DNA of 64,000 nt from JAAZMI01 sp050948785 (GTDB lineage: Bacteria > Bacillota > Dethiobacteria > DTU022 > UBA8154), in the NCBI GenBank assembly GCA_050948785.1, contig JBMNEM010000007.1, forward strand, positions 1-64,000. The letters run 5' to 3'. The notes under the pieces are model-generated. The model did not search any database. It saw only the letters and a program-made list of their open reading frames with translations, and was not told the DNA's origin. Made by a program: the position numbers and the translations under genes. Below, one piece after another: positions 60,663 through 64,000 of this stretch (position 1 is its first letter; each line of letters opens with the position of its first letter).

Positions 60663-61625
60663 TTATTTTCTTTTTGAAGAAGTTTTGCCGGCAGGCTGCT
60701 CCGGGAAAAAATGCTCATAAAAAATTTGGTACGTCTTGTAATACCGGGGATCCGGTGAAGGTTCCCCCATCTTTGCTTTCTTTTTCTTTTCCCGGGCAAT
60801 AAGATCACCGCTCTGTTCATCCCTATTCTCTTTTGGCATTATTCCGGGAGGAACGTCCTGCTCCCCAAAGAGAACATTTTCAGCAAAAAAATCAGCGAGC
60901 GCCTCTTCATTTGCAACTTCTGCCTCCCAAAAGGGGGCTTTATTTGAAAAAAACTCCTCCATCCCCGGGATTTCCCGATAAAAACCTTCTTCCCCGGTGG
61001 TTTGTATAAACTTTTTCTCCTTTACCTCCGCTGCTACTTCCGAATCCTCCGCTGCCGCTTCAGCCTCTTCCACTGCTGCTTCCGGCTCATCCACTGCTGC
61101 TTCAGCTTCTTCCGCTGCTGATTCCTCCCTGGAGGCCTCCAGCCTGCGCCTGCTTTCCTGCTCCGCAGGCACACTGCACGCAACAGAAAAAATATCCCCG
61201 GTTACTTCCACGCTTATTTTAAAGGGAAGATAGCCAAGTTTCCCCAGCAAAGGAAAAAACGTCAGAAAAAGGGGCTTAATGCTGGTATTGTACCTGGCGG
61301 TACAAGTAAAATTTATTTTTTCTTTTTCCGGGTTTTTTCCCGCGGGAAAAGAAGGCGTGTCAAGAAGAGAGGAAAAATTACGCGGAAAAATCTTTTCTTC
61401 TGTTACTTCTTCTCCCTGAACAAACTTTCGATAAAGAAGATAAAGATCATAGCTTCCCCAGAGAAAGCCCTGTTCCTCTCCGGACTTTTTACTGAAGCGG
61501 GCCCGAAAATTTTTCATTTCCAATGAAATAATTTCGGAAAAATTAGGAACATAAAAAGAGTACTTATGCTGGAAGCAATACAAAAAATTCCTTTGTTCCC
61601 TGTTATTATTTTGCAGCTGCGCCAT
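60663..61625 (-). CDS. Uncharacterised protein with Ala/Glu repeat
   Basis: 320 residues. Residues 1-155 look folded (NFLYCFQHKYSFYVPNFSEI; INFTCTARYNTSIKPLFL). Residues about 170-205 are an EAEAAVDEP / EAAVEE / EAAAEDSEV repeat, and the C-terminal part is acidic and Lys-rich. GGAG eight bases before the ATG at 61625 supports the start over the TTG at 61640. The fold resembles the start of spore-related DUF3794-type proteins only loosely; function unknown. Confidence 0.6.
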   Translation of the reverse strand: MAQLQNNNREQRNFLYCFQHKYSFYVPNFSEIISLEMKNFRARFSKKSGEEQGFLWGSYDLYLLYRKFVQGEEVTEEKIFPRNFSSLLDTPSFPAGKNPEKEKINFTCTARYNTSIKPLFLTFFPLLGKLGYLPFKISVEVTGDIFSVACSVPAEQESRRRLEASREESAAEEAEAAVDEPEAAVEEAEAAAEDSEVAAEVKEKKFIQTTGEEGFYREIPGMEEFFSNKAPFWEAEVANEEALADFFAENVLFGEQDVPPGIMPKENRDEQSGDLIAREKKKKAKMGEPSPDPRYYKTYQIFYEHFFPEQPAGKTSSKRK

Positions 61626-61640
61626 TACTCTACACTCCAA

Positions 61641-61984
61641 AACTGCAGATTAAAACAGGCTGAAAAAAACCTGCCAGCCTGTTTTTCAATGGAACTAACC
61701 CCCGGTCAGTTCTGCTATTACCCTCAACAACTTTTAATGCCCACAAAATCTCTTAAGCTGGTATTACGCTTGCTCCTTTTGCTGATAATAATTACATCCC
61801 CGCATTTGTTTGCTAAAAAATTTTGGCAATCTTCCAAGCTATAGCCACGGTGGGCCAATCTTTCATACAATCTTTGTTCAGGTTTATGCATTATTTTCAA
61901 TAGACTCTCTCCCTTTCCTTATTGCTATTGCTGTTTTTTTATATTTTATGTTGATCCGGGGAAAGTGTGACAAACTTCTTTCCC
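61641..61984. other. Intergenic stretch with one hairpin
   Basis: AAACAGGCTG (61653-61662) and CAGCCTGTTT (61674-61683) form a stem followed by TT on the plus strand and AATC on the minus; a weak terminator for the leftward gene at 61985 is plausible. No gene, promoter or repeat was recognised in the remaining 300 bases. Confidence 0.4.
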
Positions 61985-62752
61985 CTACCGGGGAATATCA
62001 AGTGGATTTGCCTTATAGAGGCTCCATTTCTGGTTAAAGAGAAATTTGTTGCGTGCATAGATCTTTTGCAGATCAAGATTATTGGCCACAAAAGTACGGT
62101 GAGAAAAATGATAGACAATAACATCACCGGCACAATAAAGCTTGAATCCTGCCTGCCTTGCCCGCAGAGCATAATCCCGGTCTTCATGTGTACCGAGACC
62201 ATAAGATTCATCAAAATGCCCTATTTCTTCCACAACCTCTCTTTTCACCAACAGGCAAAAACCCACTATATTTTTAACCTCAAACCATCTTTGGGGATCA
62301 GGACGGTTAAAATCCCGGGCAAAACGGTGAAATTCAGACATACTGTTAAATTGGCGCTCCAGCCGCTGTGGACCGTTAATCCGGTTGCCCCGGGGCCCAA
62401 CCAGGCCGATAGCCGGATCGCTGGCGGCACAGGAAAGCATATTTTCCAGCCAATTCGAGCTCACGATGCAATCATTGTTAATTAAAACGACATACTTTCC
62501 GCTGCTGGCTTTTATCCCTTGATTGTATCCCCGGGAAAACCCCAGATTGGTTTCATTATGGATCAGGTGCGCTCCGGGAATTGTTTCGAAATGCTCTTTT
62601 GTCCCATCACTGGAGCCATTGTTCACAAGAATTAATTCATAAGGTACAGATGTATATTTTATAATTGATTCCAGGCAGGTTCGAGTATATTCCAGGGCAT
62701 TAAACGCCGCCAGAACAATAGAAACTTGCTTAAATCCAGAAGCAGTAGGCAT
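61985..62752 (-). CDS. Glycosyltransferase family 2
   Basis: 255 residues. SIVLAAFNALEYTRTCLESI starts the GT-A domain, NNGSSDGTKEHFE is the nucleotide site, YVVLINNDCIVSSNWLE holds the DxD-like metal region, and DESYGLGTHEDRDYALRARQ is the catalytic-base region (ED). This is the rhamnosyl/galactosyl GT2 type and may use dTDP-deoxysugar from the rml genes nearby. GGGGG five bases before an ATG at 62752 favours that start over 62764. Confidence 0.92.
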   Translation of the reverse strand: MPTASGFKQVSIVLAAFNALEYTRTCLESIIKYTSVPYELILVNNGSSDGTKEHFETIPGAHLIHNETNLGFSRGYNQGIKASSGKYVVLINNDCIVSSNWLENMLSCAASDPAIGLVGPRGNRINGPQRLERQFNSMSEFHRFARDFNRPDPQRWFEVKNIVGFCLLVKREVVEEIGHFDESYGLGTHEDRDYALRARQAGFKLYCAGDVIVYHFSHRTFVANNLDLQKIYARNKFLFNQKWSLYKANPLDIPR

Positions 62753-62764
62753 ACTAACCCCCAT

Positions 62765-63077
62765 GCAATAAAAGTAGTGTTTTAATTATTATATTTCTCA
62801 GCAGGCAACTTGTGCAGCAAAACCAAAAGTTCAGCGAAGAATTAGGGCTGGCTGCATTCCACCGAAGTAATTGCCAGGAAAGCTAATATTGCTGGTAGGT
62901 TATCTAAAAATTTTTCTGCGGGAACGGAAGTAGTTTGCTTTTACATTAGTGGTTATACTATAAAAGAGCGTTGAAAAAATGCGGTTTTCCCATTAACCGC
63001 CACAACCCCGCAAAAACGATGAACTTTTTGAGCGGAACCCGGAACTATATCAGCAGCAAAAGCTGCACTTTTAGCTA
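62765..63077. other. Divergent intergenic region
   Basis: A stretch between the leftward GT2 gene and the rightward DUF2600 gene. A TTGCTT (about 62936) and TATACT/TATAAA (about 62953) could be a promoter for the rightward gene. Nothing else was recognised. Confidence 0.35.
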
Positions 63078-64000
63078 ATGGACTATATGATGAAAAACAA
63101 ACTTATGCAAAAAAATCAACGCCTGCCATGGCGCCTTATCTGGCATTATATTTTTCGCATCCTGCCACGCGTCGAGAAAGAATTGCGGGGCTGGAGAAAA
63201 TTTTTAAAAGGCTGCCCCTCAACTCCACTGCAGGTACAGGCCCTCAGCAGCATACGGGATAAACGTTTCCACTGCCAGGGAGGGGCGGTTTTTGCCCTTT
63301 TAAACCCTGCCGCCGAAAATAAAATCCTGCCGCTGATCATCTCCCTGCAGACGATCAGCGATTATCTGGATAACCTCTGCGATCGCCTGGATTGGGAAGA
63401 ATTGGCGCCATTAACGACCAAAGAAAAAGACCGCCACATGGAAAAGGGCTTCAGGCAGCTCCACTTATCCATGCTGGCCGGCCTCCAACCACAAAATATT
63501 TTGCCGCAAAATTTTTACCGCTATTATCCTTTCCACGAAGATGGGGGCTATTTGCAGGCACTGGCAAACTGCTGCCAAAAACATACAGCGTCACTTCCCT
63601 CTTACCAGGAAGTACAGGAAAAAGTGCTCTTCCTCACCGGGCTCTACATTGACCTGCAGGCGCTCAAGCATCTCAGCCTGAAAAATCGCCAGGGATACCT
63701 GGAAGAATGGTTTGAACCCTATAAAAATAAGTATCCGGCTTTACGCTGGAATGAATTTGCCGCAGCCGCCGGCTCCACCCTGGGCACCTTTGGCCTGCTT
63801 ACCCTGGCCGCCTCTCCCCAAATATCCCTCCCGGAAGTTGAAGCGCTCTATCAGTGTTACTTCCCCTGGATCTGCGGCCTGCATATCCTGCTCGATTACT
63901 TTATTGATCAAGAGGAAGATCGGCGCGAAAAGGATTTAAATTTCGTCTTTTATTATGACAATCAGGAACAGTGCTTACAGCGCATGGTCTTTTTTATCGA
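63078..64000 (+). CDS. DUF2600 / tetraprenyl-beta-curcumene synthase-like protein (3' end outside window)
   Basis: About 307 residues are visible and the frame runs past the window end. RILPRVEKELRGWRKFLKGC opens the family, QTISDYLDNLCDRLDW is the first Asp-rich metal site and LLDYFIDQEEDRREKDLNF the second. This matches B. subtilis YtpB, which cyclises tetraprenyl diphosphate to a C35 terpene found in spores. The start is uncertain among ATGs at 63078, 63087 and 63090; a TAG blocks further extension and no ribosome site is clear. It likely uses the isoprenoid pool that the fni gene serves. Confidence 0.88.
   Translation, partial: MDYMMKNKLMQKNQRLPWRLIWHYIFRILPRVEKELRGWRKFLKGCPSTPLQVQALSSIRDKRFHCQGGAVFALLNPAAENKILPLIISLQTISDYLDNLCDRLDWEELAPLTTKEKDRHMEKGFRQLHLSMLAGLQPQNILPQNFYRYYPFHEDGGYLQALANCCQKHTASLPSYQEVQEKVLFLTGLYIDLQALKHLSLKNRQGYLEEWFEPYKNKYPALRWNEFAAAAGSTLGTFGLLTLAASPQISLPEVEALYQCYFPWICGLHILLDYFIDQEEDRREKDLNFVFYYDNQEQCLQRMVFFI

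Noticed and set aside
1..64000. CRISPR array, prophage or insertion sequence
   Set aside because: No regular repeat-spacer pattern, no integrase, transposase or phage structural genes were seen; the nearest hint is the copied tRNA arm at 4237.

Overview
The window looks like chromosomal DNA of an anaerobic, endospore-forming member of the Clostridia, of a Peptococcaceae- or Thermincola-like type. The evidence is CodY, SpoIIP, CotF-like coat proteins, a SleB-type wall hydrolase, a YtpB-like terpene synthase, ferredoxin-dependent pyruvate oxidoreductase with NADH-linked Fe-S subunits, MinD/NifX/Mrp iron-sulfur genes, and AGGAGG-type ribosome sites. Species assignment is inference. No rRNA, phage, IS element or CRISPR array was seen.

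Layout. 1-4085: start of an M16 protease (YfmF type, cut by the window), a large membrane protein with a phosphatase-like ectodomain, and a GT4 glycosyltransferase. 4186-4533: two tandem tRNA-Arg genes (CCG, CCU) with a terminator, preceded by a displaced copy of one anticodon arm. 4680-9703: small accessory genes (Csp-type copper protein, tautomerase, membrane proteins, Gmad2 fragment), a c-di-AMP riboswitch before a SleB-like hydrolase, and a YetF-like protein. 9793-18960: gamma-carbonic-anhydrase-like protein, codY, an iron-sulfur maturation cluster (two ferredoxin-bearing MinD ATPases, double NifX, Mrp, IscU/NifU scaffold, Cys-rich MerR, DUF5320), then feoA-feoB with a DtxR-type regulator and two matching operators. 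19145-22819: coat proteins, fxsA, larB, DUF1540 and threonine aldolase. 22902-25876: an agr-type peptide-signalling operon ending in a membrane-bound GGDEF/HD-GYP protein. 26156-35487: a TIR protein, murC, a DnaA-box cluster, tsaE-tsaB-rimI-tsaD, a PRC-barrel protein, hisC, nudF and idi2.

35585-41902 is a six-gene operon joining pyruvate:ferredoxin oxidoreductase (porGD-A-B) to NuoEFG-like diaphorase subunits. 42365-52725 holds a polysaccharide deacetylase, cysteine desulfurase with DUF3343, spoIIP, DUF1614, FmdB, serA, mazEF, alr and hom. 52853-64000 is a surface or spore-envelope region: glycosyltransferases, rmlA/C/B, Cys-rich and repeat-rich unknown proteins, a CAP-domain protein and, cut by the window end, a tetraprenyl-beta-curcumene-synthase-like gene.

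The most interesting unit is the agr operon. It carries an AgrB, a 44-residue AgrD-like prepeptide and a small sensor-like membrane protein, but no histidine kinase or response regulator. The last gene is instead a c-di-GMP enzyme, suggesting a possible direct link between a cyclic peptide signal and c-di-GMP.
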